Below, in pieces: positions 23,829 to 30,299 of a DNA stretch of 30,299 nucleotides (within the stretch, counting starts at the first letter, position 1; each line of letters starts with the position of its first letter). A model generated the notes under the pieces. The model was not told the origin of the DNA. It searched no databases and worked only from the letters and a program-made list of their open reading frames with translations. The DNA comes from CAZHPA01 sp964533945. Lineage in GTDB: Bacteria > Bacillota > Clostridia > Lachnospirales > WRBF01. Where the stretch lies: NCBI GenBank assembly GCA_964533945.1, contig CAZHPA010000022.1:1-30299 (forward strand). Reading direction: 5' to 3'. Both the position numbers and the translations under genes were made by a program.

Positions 23829-25151
23829 ATGTCGGAAAATATTGTTTCAAAGCAGTTGACTGTAAACGGTATGACATGCGGCGGCTGTGAAGTAAAAATT
23901 GAGAAAAAATTAAAAGCTATTGATGGAGTAAAAAATGTAAAGGCAAGCTATGGAAATAACAAAATTAATGTTAGTTTCGATGAAAACAAAGTTAGCCTTT
24001 CAAAAATAAAGCAAACAATTTCCACTCTTGATTATGAAGTAGTTGAAAGAAATAAAGCCGAAAGTAAAAATGAGCCTGCAAATTATTCTCAACTTGCGGT
24101 TATAGCAATTATTATATTTGGGGGTTCTATGATTATAAATCGTTTTGGAGGGTTTAACTTTTTTAATTATTTTCCCGAAGCCAAAGCCGGAATGAGTTAC
24201 GCTGCCTTATTTGTAATTGGTCTTTTAACATCTGTGCATTGTATTGGCATGTGTGGTGGCATTAATCTTTCTCAGTGTGTAGGAGCGGTAGGCGAAAACA
24301 AACTTGACAGATTGCGCCCAAGTTTTTTATATAATTTAGGGCGTGTTATATCTTATACAATTGTTGGTGGTATTGTAGGTGCGTTGGGTAGTGTAATTAG
24401 CTTTAACGGCGTTATGCGTGGAGCAGTTGCATTGTTTGCCGGAATCTTTATGATTATTATGGGATTAAATATGCTTAATATTTTCCCTTGGCTTAGAAAA
24501 TTTAATTTAAAGCTTCCCAAATTTTTGACAAGTAATATAAGCGGAAAAAGTAACAGTCCTTTATACGTGGGCTTACTTAATGGACTTATGCCATGCGGCC
24601 CATTACAAGCAATGCAGTTATACGCTCTTTCTACAGGCAACCCTATTCAGGGTGCAATTTCTATGTTTTTGTTTAGCCTTGGCACAACACCGTTAATGTT
24701 CGGGTTTGGTGCTGTTAGCTCATTTTTATCTAAGAAATTTACTGCAAAAATGATGTCTGCTAGTGCTGTGCTTGTAATAATTCTTGGTTTAGGAATGCTT
24801 AATACAGGGATAAATATGTCTGGTTTTTTAGCAGTTGGCACAGAAACCAGTAATACAAGTGGCTTCCAGCCTGTAATGGTAGACGGATACCAAGTTGTTA
24901 CTATTGAAGTTGCACCAAGAGCCTATGCACCAATTACCGTAAAGAAAGATATTCCTGTTAAATTCAATTTACATGCCGAAGCAAGAAATATAAATGGTTG
25001 CAATGATGCAGTTATAATACCTGAATACGGTATTCAAATGCCACTTGCCGCCGGCGACAATATTGTTGAGTTTACACCAACAGAAGTGGGTGTTGTTCCG
25101 TATAGTTGTTGGATGAATATGATTAGAAGCAGTATAACTGTTGTGGAATAG
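23829..25151 (+). CDS. HMA / DsbD-type membrane / cupredoxin fusion, probable copper handling
   Basis: This 440-residue protein has three parts. Residues about 6-68 are a heavy-metal-associated domain with the metal-binding MTCGGC motif. About 80-330 hold around seven membrane segments of the sulfite-exporter/DsbD_2 type, with paired Cys motifs HCIGMCGG and GLMPCGPLQA. The C-terminal 100 residues form a cupredoxin-like beta domain with VAPRAYAPITVKKDIPVKF and a GVVPYSCWMN loop. Cys and Met there are likely metal ligands. I chose the ATG at 23829 because GGAGG lies seven bases upstream; an upstream TTG at 23781 has no such site. Copper (or a similar soft metal) transfer or reductant transport across the membrane is inferred from the domains. 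Confidence 0.82.
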   Translation: MSENIVSKQLTVNGMTCGGCEVKIEKKLKAIDGVKNVKASYGNNKINVSFDENKVSLSKIKQTISTLDYEVVERNKAESKNEPANYSQLAVIAIIIFGGSMIINRFGGFNFFNYFPEAKAGMSYAALFVIGLLTSVHCIGMCGGINLSQCVGAVGENKLDRLRPSFLYNLGRVISYTIVGGIVGALGSVISFNGVMRGAVALFAGIFMIIMGLNMLNIFPWLRKFNLKLPKFLTSNISGKSNSPLYVGLLNGLMPCGPLQAMQLYALSTGNPIQGAISMFLFSLGTTPLMFGFGAVSSFLSKKFTAKMMSASAVLVIILGLGMLNTGINMSGFLAVGTETSNTSGFQPVMVDGYQVVTIEVAPRAYAPITVKKDIPVKFNLHAEARNINGCNDAVIIPEYGIQMPLAAGDNIVEFTPTEVGVVPYSCWMNMIRSSITVVE

Positions 25152-25164
25152 AAAATAGAAATAG

Positions 25165-25346
25165 CAATATACTTATCCACCTATCTAAGATAAAAGTGAG
25201 AGCTTCTTACTTAATAGTTTTATGAACTAAGGCAAATTTACCAACCATATGTATTCTGCGGTTTTGTATGCAATCTATACTATGCAATAGGCTTGTATAT
25301 TCTTACCTTGTGTATTTCACATGTAGAAGGAAGTTTGGTTATCGCC
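25165..25346 (-). ncRNA. Candidate structured RNA (guide-RNA-like remnant)
   Basis: On the minus strand GGCGATAACCAA (25346-25335) can pair with TTGGTAAATTTGCC (25244-25231), closing a domain of about 90 bases through GGCG/TGCC and ACCAA/TTGGT with small bulges. Downstream follow AAGTAAGAAGC and a 3' hairpin CAC..TATC-TTA-GATA.GTG (about 25179-25199). This layout resembles, from memory, the right-end omega-RNA region of TnpB elements in clostridia. No tnpB is present. Assignment is tentative. Confidence 0.4.
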
Positions 25347-25581
25347 ATATATATTTCTCTACATAACTCTATATATAGATGTCATTGAACAAGCGAAAAA
25401 CGTTTGTTCGCTATAAGTTATCAATGCACAAATGTACTATAAAATTCATTATGTACTAATTAGTATAATTTATCAAAAAAGACCTTGTCGATTCATCACC
25501 CACTCATTTAGAATAAGAAGTGGTAGAATTCTTAACAATTGGTGGTTAAAAGTATAAATTTCAACCTGTACGAAATAATAA

Positions 25582-25605
25582 CCTTATACGAAAATTTGTA
25601 TAAGG
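25582..25605 (+). promoter_or_regulatory. Palindrome covering the spoVAE ribosome site
   Basis: CCTTATAC (25582-25589) and GTATAAGG (25598-25605) are perfect arms around GAAAATTT. The right arm contains the AAGG of the AAGGAG ribosome site (25602-25607). It could hide that site in RNA or act as a DNA operator. A following TTGTTTTT also makes it weakly terminator-like. Confidence 0.6.
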
Positions 25606-25615
25606 AGTTGTTTTT

Positions 25616-25969
25616 ATGGAATATTTGCGTGCTTTTATAATAGGAGGCTTAATTTGCGTTATAGGGCAAATTTTAATTGATAAAACCAAAATTACAGCAG
25701 GGCGTATACTTGTTTTCTTTGTAGTTGCCGGCTGTTTGCTTGGAGGCTTGGGAATTTATGAAAAAATTGTTGAATTTGGCGGTGCAGGTGCAACAGTTCC
25801 ACTTCCGGGTTTCGGATATTTGCTAGCAAAAGGCGTTAAACAGGAAATAGACCGAAAAGGCGTTTCTGGTATTTTAACAGGAGGGTTAATTGCTGCTTCT
25901 TCAGGTGTTACAGCGGCAATGCTTTTTAGTTTTATTGCAGCAGCTTTATTTAATCCAAAAGCGAAATAA
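25616..25969 (+). CDS. spoVAE: Stage V sporulation protein AE (SpoVAEb-type)
   Basis: The 117-residue hydrophobic protein closely follows the SpoVAEb pattern: MEYLRAFIIGGLICVIGQILID, then FGGAGATVPLPGFGYLLAKGV, then GILTGGLIAASSGVTAAMLFSFIAAALFNPK. It has about three or four membrane segments. SpoVA proteins sit in the spore inner membrane and move dipicolinic acid into the forespore and out at germination. It normally lies in a spoVAC-spoVAD-spoVAE cluster; here it is alone, so the rest must be elsewhere. Full length suggests it is functional. No sigma-G promoter could be assigned by eye. Confidence 0.93.
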   Translation: MEYLRAFIIGGLICVIGQILIDKTKITAGRILVFFVVAGCLLGGLGIYEKIVEFGGAGATVPLPGFGYLLAKGVKQEIDRKGVSGILTGGLIAASSGVTAAMLFSFIAAALFNPKAK

Positions 25970-25977
25970 TTTATATA

Positions 25978-26006
25978 TTGTTTGTTTGTTTTGTATGTGT
26001 TATAAT
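25978..26006 (+). promoter_or_regulatory. Sigma-A promoter of the prmA-thiI run
   Basis: TTGTTT (25978-25983) and a perfect TATAAT (26001-26006) with a 17-base spacer, starting nine bases after spoVAE. It would drive prmA and the genes beyond. Confidence 0.65.
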
Positions 26007-26061
26007 TATCAAAAAGTCTACACTTTAATATAATTAAACATATATGAAACGGATTGGTTGT

Positions 26062-27003
26062 ATGGAATGGATTGAAGCAAAAATTAACACACCAAGCGAA
26101 AATGTTGAAGCTGTTTGCGGAGTTCTTTTGGAATGTGGCATTAGCGGTGTTCAAATAGAAGACACAGAAGAAATGAAACACTTTCTGGAAAACAACAAAC
26201 AACATTGGGACTACGTTGATGATGAGCTTTTAAATAGACAAAAAGAAAACGCATCAATTATATTTTATGTTCAAAAAGATGCTTTCGGCAATGAAGCTAT
26301 TGCTTTAGTTAAAAATACAATAAAGCAAGCTTTTGCTTATGACGTTATTTTAAAAGATGTTTCAGATGAAACTTGGCTCAATGAATGGAAGAAATATTAC
26401 AAACCTTTCGAGGTTGGGCAAAATATTGTTATTAAGCCTGTTTGGGAAAATTATGAAAACAGTTATAAAAAAGTTGTTTTTAATATTAATCCCGGTCATG
26501 TTTTTGGAACAGGGCTTCATCAAACAACACAACTATGTATTGAGCAGCTTGAGAAACATGTTTTTAAAGACTGCTTAGTTTTAGATTTAGGTTGCGGCAG
26601 CGGTATTTTGTCAATAATTTCACTGTTAATCGGGGCAGGTAATGCTTTTGCTGTGGATATTGACAAAAGCGCCGAGCCTATTGCATATGAAAATGCTGCA
26701 CTTAACAATATATCAAAATGTCAATATACCGTTACTTCAGGTGATGTTGTTTCAAACGAGGCACTGCGTAAATTAATTCTTGAAAATAGCTATAATATTG
26801 TTGTTGCAAACATTGTAGCTGACGTTATAGTAAATATTTCAGAATTTGCGGCAAAATGCCTTGAAAAAGGTGGAATATTTATTTCATCGGGGATAATTAA
26901 AGAAAGGCAAGAAGACGTATACACAGCACTTAAAGCGGCGCAATTTAATAGCTTTGAAACATTTTATAAAGACGATTGGGTTTGCATAGTTGCAAGAAGA
27001 TGA
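26062..27003 (+). CDS. prmA: Ribosomal protein L11 methyltransferase
   Basis: The 313-residue enzyme trimethylates ribosomal protein L11 using S-adenosylmethionine. The N-terminal L11-recognition domain starts MEWIEAKI. The linker has WLNEWKKYYKPFEVG. The methyltransferase fold has FGTGLHQTT, the SAM loop LDLGCGSGILSI, and the catalytic-site NIVADVI (the N-[IV]-x-A-[DN] motif). The ATG at 26062 is preferred over 26044 because the family start is MxWxEV/A; the ribosome site is weak in both cases (GGA nine bases before 26062). rsmE follows after 18 bases, an arrangement common in Firmicutes. Confidence 0.95.
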   Translation: MEWIEAKINTPSENVEAVCGVLLECGISGVQIEDTEEMKHFLENNKQHWDYVDDELLNRQKENASIIFYVQKDAFGNEAIALVKNTIKQAFAYDVILKDVSDETWLNEWKKYYKPFEVGQNIVIKPVWENYENSYKKVVFNINPGHVFGTGLHQTTQLCIEQLEKHVFKDCLVLDLGCGSGILSIISLLIGAGNAFAVDIDKSAEPIAYENAALNNISKCQYTVTSGDVVSNEALRKLILENSYNIVVANIVADVIVNISEFAAKCLEKGGIFISSGIIKERQEDVYTALKAAQFNSFETFYKDDWVCIVARR

Positions 27004-27021
27004 ATAAGGTGAGTTTAGTAA

Positions 27022-27750
27022 ATGCCTAAGTTTTTTATAGAAAACAAAACAGAAAGCAAAAATATAAATGAAAGTATAGTTTTAACAGCCGAAAATGCAA
27101 AGCACGTTAATGTTTTACGCTATAAAGTAGGGGACGAAATTTTAATTTGCGATAGTAATTCAACAGACTACACATGCACTATAGAGCAAATAACTAAAAC
27201 CGAAATTCGCCTTAAAATACTACATAAAGCCAAATGCTGCAACGAGCCTAATGTTAAAATAACGCTTTTTCAAGCAATTCCAAAAAGCGATAAAATGGAA
27301 ACCGTAATTCAAAAATGCGTCGAACTTGGCGTATATTCAATCGTTCCTGTTGTTACAGAAAATACGGTTGTTAAGCTTAATAAAAACATTAAAAACAAAA
27401 TAGAACGCTATCAAAAAACTTCAGAAGCTGCTGCAAAGCAATGCGAAAGAGGTATAATTCCTTTTGTTTCAGAGCCTGTTAGCTTTGATGTTGCTTTAGA
27501 AATGCTTTCAAAAATGGATGCAGCGTATGTTGCATACGAAAAAGAAAGCAAAAAAACGCTAAGAGATTGCAGGCTTATGCAAAATATAGGCATTTTTATT
27601 GGGCCTGAAGGCGGTTTTTCTCCGCACGAAATTGAAAAATGCAACCAAAAAGGTATTGATTCCGTTTCTTTAGGAAAAAGAATTTTGCGAACAGAAACAG
27701 CCGGGCTTGTAGCAGTAACTATTCTGTTGTTTATTAGGGAGGAAATTTAG
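27022..27750 (+). CDS. rsmE: 16S rRNA (uracil1498-N3)-methyltransferase
   Basis: The 242-residue SPOUT-class enzyme methylates N3 of U1498 in 16S rRNA. Motifs seen are the N-terminal PUA-like domain (HVNVLRYKVGDEILICD), the KSDKMETVIQKCVELGV helix, and the knot loops IGPEGGFSPHEI and SLGKRILRTETA. AAGGTGAG lies eight bases before the ATG. It is translated right after prmA, and only two bases separate it from the receiver gene. No unusual features. Confidence 0.95.
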   Translation: MPKFFIENKTESKNINESIVLTAENAKHVNVLRYKVGDEILICDSNSTDYTCTIEQITKTEIRLKILHKAKCCNEPNVKITLFQAIPKSDKMETVIQKCVELGVYSIVPVVTENTVVKLNKNIKNKIERYQKTSEAAAKQCERGIIPFVSEPVSFDVALEMLSKMDAAYVAYEKESKKTLRDCRLMQNIGIFIGPEGGFSPHEIEKCNQKGIDSVSLGKRILRTETAGLVAVTILLFIREEI

Positions 27751-27752
27751 CA

Positions 27753-28127
27753 GTGGATAAAATTAAAATATTTTTAGTTGATGATTCTTTTGTTGCTCTA
27801 ACAATGCTTAAAAATATATTAAAAACAGATGAAAGCATTGAAATTGTTGGCGAAGAAAAAACAGGGCAAGCAAGCATTATTATGCTTGATGAAGTTAACC
27901 CCGATTTAGTTCTTTTAGAAGCGGATATTGCAGGCGGAATGGCTTTAAATAGTGTTGTTGAGGAAATTAAAAAAGCTGACGAAAAAGTTAAAATCATTTT
28001 ATGCGCAGACCCAAAATCGTTAAAAGCTGTAATTCCAGCAGTTGCAGCAGGCATTGATGATTTTATTAGCAAACCATATCGCAAAGAAAGCCTTTTACGC
28101 TCAATTCATTCGGTTGTTGGCAGATAA
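27753..28127 (+). CDS. Degenerate CheY-like receiver protein
   Basis: The 124-residue standalone receiver domain has no output domain. The acidic pair D10-D11 in VDDS and the Lys107 in ISKPY are kept. The phospho-acceptor position reads LVLLEADIAGG with Glu56 where Asp is expected, and the MP after it is lost. The conserved Thr/Ser is Cys84 in IILCADPKS. It therefore looks unable to be phosphorylated in the normal way and may be locked in one state or work by binding. The start is GTG with GGAGG upstream inside the end of rsmE. It lies in an RNA-modification operon with no kinase nearby. Function unknown. Confidence 0.85.
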   Translation: MDKIKIFLVDDSFVALTMLKNILKTDESIEIVGEEKTGQASIIMLDEVNPDLVLLEADIAGGMALNSVVEEIKKADEKVKIILCADPKSLKAVIPAVAAGIDDFISKPYRKESLLRSIHSVVGR

Positions 28128-28139
28128 AGGGCAAATAAA

Positions 28140-29291
28140 ATGCAGATAAAAAAAGAAAATACAGACATTTATTTTGATAACGCCGCAACAACAAAGCCTT
28201 CCCAAAGCGTTTTTAAAAAAGCAACAGCAATTTTAACTGAACTTTACGGCAACCCTTCGTCTTTACATAAATTGGGAATAGAAATTGAACGTGAAATAAT
28301 TAAAAGTACGGAAACAATTTCAAATTTGCTAGATATTAGACAAGATGAATTAATTTTTACTTCTGGCGGCACAGAATCAAATAACATAGCAATTCAAGGA
28401 ACGGTTTTTGCGCATAAAAGGTCAGGAAACCACATTATAACTACAAAAGCCGAGCATTCTTCTGTTTTGCAGCCTTTCAAGTTTTTAGAAGAAAACGGAT
28501 TTTCGACAACATATTTAAACGTTAACGAAAAAGGTTATTTAAACATTAAAAATGTTATTGATAGTATAAATGATAAAACTGTTTTAGTAAGCATTTCTCA
28601 TGTTAATAGTGAAACGGGAACTGTTCAAAACATAAGCGAAATTGGAGCGGAAATTAAACGAAAAAATAAAAATACAATATTCCATGTAGACGGCGTTCAA
28701 TCTTTTGGAAAGCTTTCAGTTAATTTTAAAAATATAGACTTGTTTTCATTTAGTTCCCATAAAATACACGGTATAAAAGGTACTGGCGGTTTATATGTTA
28801 AAAAAGGTTTGAAAATTAAACCCCTATTTTATGGCGGAGGGCAGCAGCTTGGTTTAAGAAGCGGAACAGAAAATACAATTGGTATTGTAACATTTGGGGT
28901 TGCAGCTTTACAGGCTTATGAAAATATGGAACAAAACTTTAGCAACGCACTTGCAATCAAAAACAAACTGTTAGATTTTGCTTCAAACAATAATAATATT
29001 TTTGTCAACGGGGACGCTTTATCAGCATCTCCTTATATTTTGAATTTAAGCCTAGGTTTGTTAAAAGGCGAAGTTGTCGTTCGTATGTTGGATAGTTTGG
29101 GAATTTACGCTTCAACAGGGGCGGCGTGTAACTTAAGAAAATCAAGAAAAAATCAAGGCAGTGTGCTTCAAGCTTACGGCATATCAAATGATAGGCAACA
29201 ATCGGCAGTTAGGTTTAGTTTTTCAAGTCAAAATAGCTTAAATGAAGCCGAAATTGTTTGTTGTGCCTTAAAAAATATAATAGGGGGCTAA
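28140..29291 (+). CDS. Cysteine desulfurase, likely ThiI partner
   Basis: The 383-residue pyridoxal-phosphate enzyme of the NifS/IscS family takes sulfur from cysteine onto an active-site Cys. Visible are YFDNAATT at the N-terminus, GGTESNN, the PLP-Asp region HVDGVQSFG, and the Schiff-base Lys in FSSHKIHGIKG. The catalytic Cys is in STGAACNLRKSRKNQG. The order desulfurase-thiI, nine bases apart, mirrors Bacillus nifZ-thiI, so its job is probably sulfur supply for 4-thiouridine in tRNA rather than general Fe-S assembly. No iscU-type scaffold gene adjoins. Confidence 0.92.
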   Translation: MQIKKENTDIYFDNAATTKPSQSVFKKATAILTELYGNPSSLHKLGIEIEREIIKSTETISNLLDIRQDELIFTSGGTESNNIAIQGTVFAHKRSGNHIITTKAEHSSVLQPFKFLEENGFSTTYLNVNEKGYLNIKNVIDSINDKTVLVSISHVNSETGTVQNISEIGAEIKRKNKNTIFHVDGVQSFGKLSVNFKNIDLFSFSSHKIHGIKGTGGLYVKKGLKIKPLFYGGGQQLGLRSGTENTIGIVTFGVAALQAYENMEQNFSNALAIKNKLLDFASNNNNIFVNGDALSASPYILNLSLGLLKGEVVVRMLDSLGIYASTGAACNLRKSRKNQGSVLQAYGISNDRQQSAVRFSFSSQNSLNEAEIVCCALKNIIGG

Positions 29292-29299
29292 ATTGTAAA

Positions 29300-30299
29300 A
29301 TGAAACAAGTCTTACTTTTAAAATATGGGGAAATAGCTTTGCGTGGTAACAACAGACGTTTAATTGAAAATTATTTAATCGACAGAATACATAAAAATAT
29401 AGCTAAAGAACAATATTCTGTAACAAAAGAACAGGGACGCATACTTATAGAAAGTCAAAGCGAGCAATTTGACTATGATTATGTTATTAAAAAAATTAAA
29501 CCAACGCTTGGAATTGTTGGCATTTGTCCTTGCATTAAAACTAAATGTCAAGACATTGAAAATTTAAAACAGCTTGCACTTGAATATATGAAACAACATT
29601 ATGGAGACAAAGAAAGCTTTACGTTTAAAGTTGAAACAAAGCGTGCCGATAAACGCTACCCCCTTACTTCCAATGAAGTGTCTTATATTGTTGGCGGATA
29701 TATTTTCAACACTATGGAAAATGCCCGTGTTAATGTTGTTAACCCAGAAGTTAAACTATACATCGAGCTTAGAAACGACGCATATATTTACAGTGGCACA
29801 ATTAAAGGAATGGGTGGACTTCCTGCCGGTTGTTCGGGCAAAGGAATGGTTTTGCTTTCGGGAGGAATAGACAGCCCTGTTGCCGCATTTTTAGCTGCAA
29901 AGCGTGGCGTTTCACTTAATGCCGTATATTTTCATTCTCCCCCGTACACTTCAGAAAGAGCGTTAAACAAAGTATATGACTTGGCAAAAAGACTAGCTTA
30001 TTTTACAGGAGAATTAACTCTTTTTGTCGTTCCGTTTACGGATGTACAACTTTACCTTTTAAAAAATGTTGAGAGCAAAAAGTTAACAATATTTTTAAAA
30101 CGTGCAATGCTTAATATTGCTGAAAAATTGGCATTAAATAATGGTTGCCAATGCTTAATTACAGGCGATAGCATAGGGCAAGTTGCAAGCCAAACACTTA
30201 GCAGCATACAAGCTGTTAATTCTGCTGCAGCACAACTGCCAATTATTAGACCACTTGCAGGGCTTGATAAGCAAGAAATAGTAAATATTGCCAAAAACA
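29300..30299 (+). CDS. thiI: tRNA 4-thiouridine synthase ThiI, cut by window end
   Basis: An open frame starts at ATG 29300 and runs uninterrupted to the window edge (333 codons). It begins MKQVLLLKYGEIALRGNNR, the ThiI start. A ferredoxin-like and THUMP region follows, with VETKRADKRYP and VYIELR-like YIELRNDAYIYSG. The adenylating PP-loop is SGGIDSPVA (about 187-195), followed by TGDSIGQVASQTL. The enzyme activates U8 of tRNA and transfers sulfur to it. Bacillus-type enzymes lack the C-terminal rhodanese domain, but whether this one does cannot be seen. The ribosome site AGGGGG is 12 bases away, so coupling to the upstream gene is likely. Confidence 0.95.
   Translation, partial: MKQVLLLKYGEIALRGNNRRLIENYLIDRIHKNIAKEQYSVTKEQGRILIESQSEQFDYDYVIKKIKPTLGIVGICPCIKTKCQDIENLKQLALEYMKQHYGDKESFTFKVETKRADKRYPLTSNEVSYIVGGYIFNTMENARVNVVNPEVKLYIELRNDAYIYSGTIKGMGGLPAGCSGKGMVLLSGGIDSPVAAFLAAKRGVSLNAVYFHSPPYTSERALNKVYDLAKRLAYFTGELTLFVVPFTDVQLYLLKNVESKKLTIFLKRAMLNIAEKLALNNGCQCLITGDSIGQVASQTLSSIQAVNSAAAQLPIIRPLAGLDKQEIVNIAKN

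Larger units (their letters stand above)
25152..25615. other. 464-base non-coding stretch, possible decayed IS200/IS605-type remnant
   Basis: No frame here looks like a protein. The left part reads on the minus strand as a structured RNA-like segment (separate entry). The right part holds CCACT (25499-25503) / AGTGG (25519-25523) as a hairpin, then TAGAATTCTT. In the middle GAACAA / TTGTTC and AGCGAA / TTCGCT form overlapping stems around 25386-25412. Hairpin-rich ends without a transposase fit a decayed single-strand-transposing element. The last 35 bases hold the spoVAE leader hairpin. Confidence 0.4.

Noticed and set aside
25485..25491. Spo0A box TTGTCGA before spoVAE
   Set aside because: A single 6-7 base match in A+T-rich DNA next to a hairpin; spoVA genes are expected under sigma-G, not Spo0A.
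1..30299. CRISPR array, tRNA or rRNA genes
   Set aside because: No regularly spaced direct repeats and no cloverleaf or rRNA-like stretches were seen by eye on either strand.

Overview
The window looks like chromosomal DNA of an A+T-rich, spore-forming, flagellated member of the Clostridia (Firmicutes). The signs are strong GGAGG-type ribosome sites, an mcsA-mcsB-clpC operon, a spoVAE gene, a flagellin gene with a sigma-D-type promoter, a standalone CheY-like receiver and a short ThiI paired with a cysteine desulfurase. The exact family cannot be fixed from sequence alone; a Lachnospirales-like lineage is a guess. I see no rRNA, tRNA, CRISPR array or intact transposase.

Layout. (1) 90-10276, minus strand: a tightly packed eight-gene run, polA-coaE-slt-(peptide-binding lipoprotein)-galT-ddl-metG-tatD, with gaps of 27 bases or less and several overlaps. 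It ends at a 12-bp hairpin terminator. It combines DNA repair, CoA, wall, sugar-nucleotide and translation functions. (2) 10306-11307: a divergent control locus. An XRE-type repressor (minus) with no usable standard start codon faces an ArpU/RinA-like small activator (plus) driven by a perfect TTGACA-N17-TATAAT promoter. Both promoters carry ATTGTTA sites. (3) 11314-15432, plus: mcsA-mcsB-clpC, the protein-arginine-phosphorylation and unfolding system, without an adjacent ctsR. (4) 15429-16411: a compact cassette of an XRE regulator, a 60-residue Cys-rich protein and a GNAT acetyltransferase around a nested palindromic intergenic region. (5) 16408-22497, minus: a flagellar block, flagellin - very large FliK-like repeat protein - 23-codon ORF - FliS-like chaperone - DUF1349-type protein. 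(6) 22553-25151, plus: ornithine carbamoyltransferase with a strong terminator, then an HMA/DsbD-type membrane/cupredoxin fusion probably handling copper. (7) 25152-25615: a non-coding stretch that looks like a decayed IS200/IS605-type end or guide-RNA-like structured RNA. It is followed by a lone spoVAE whose ribosome site lies in a hairpin. (8) 26062-30299, plus: prmA-rsmE-(degenerate receiver)-cysteine desulfurase-thiI, a ribosome and tRNA modification operon. thiI runs off the window.

The items most worth a second look are: the receiver protein that has lost its phospho-acceptor Asp; the structured non-coding region before spoVAE; two genes whose reading frames continue upstream without any ATG/GTG/TTG; the repeat-built FliK-like protein; and the two XRE-controlled divergent loci flanking mcsAB-clpC.
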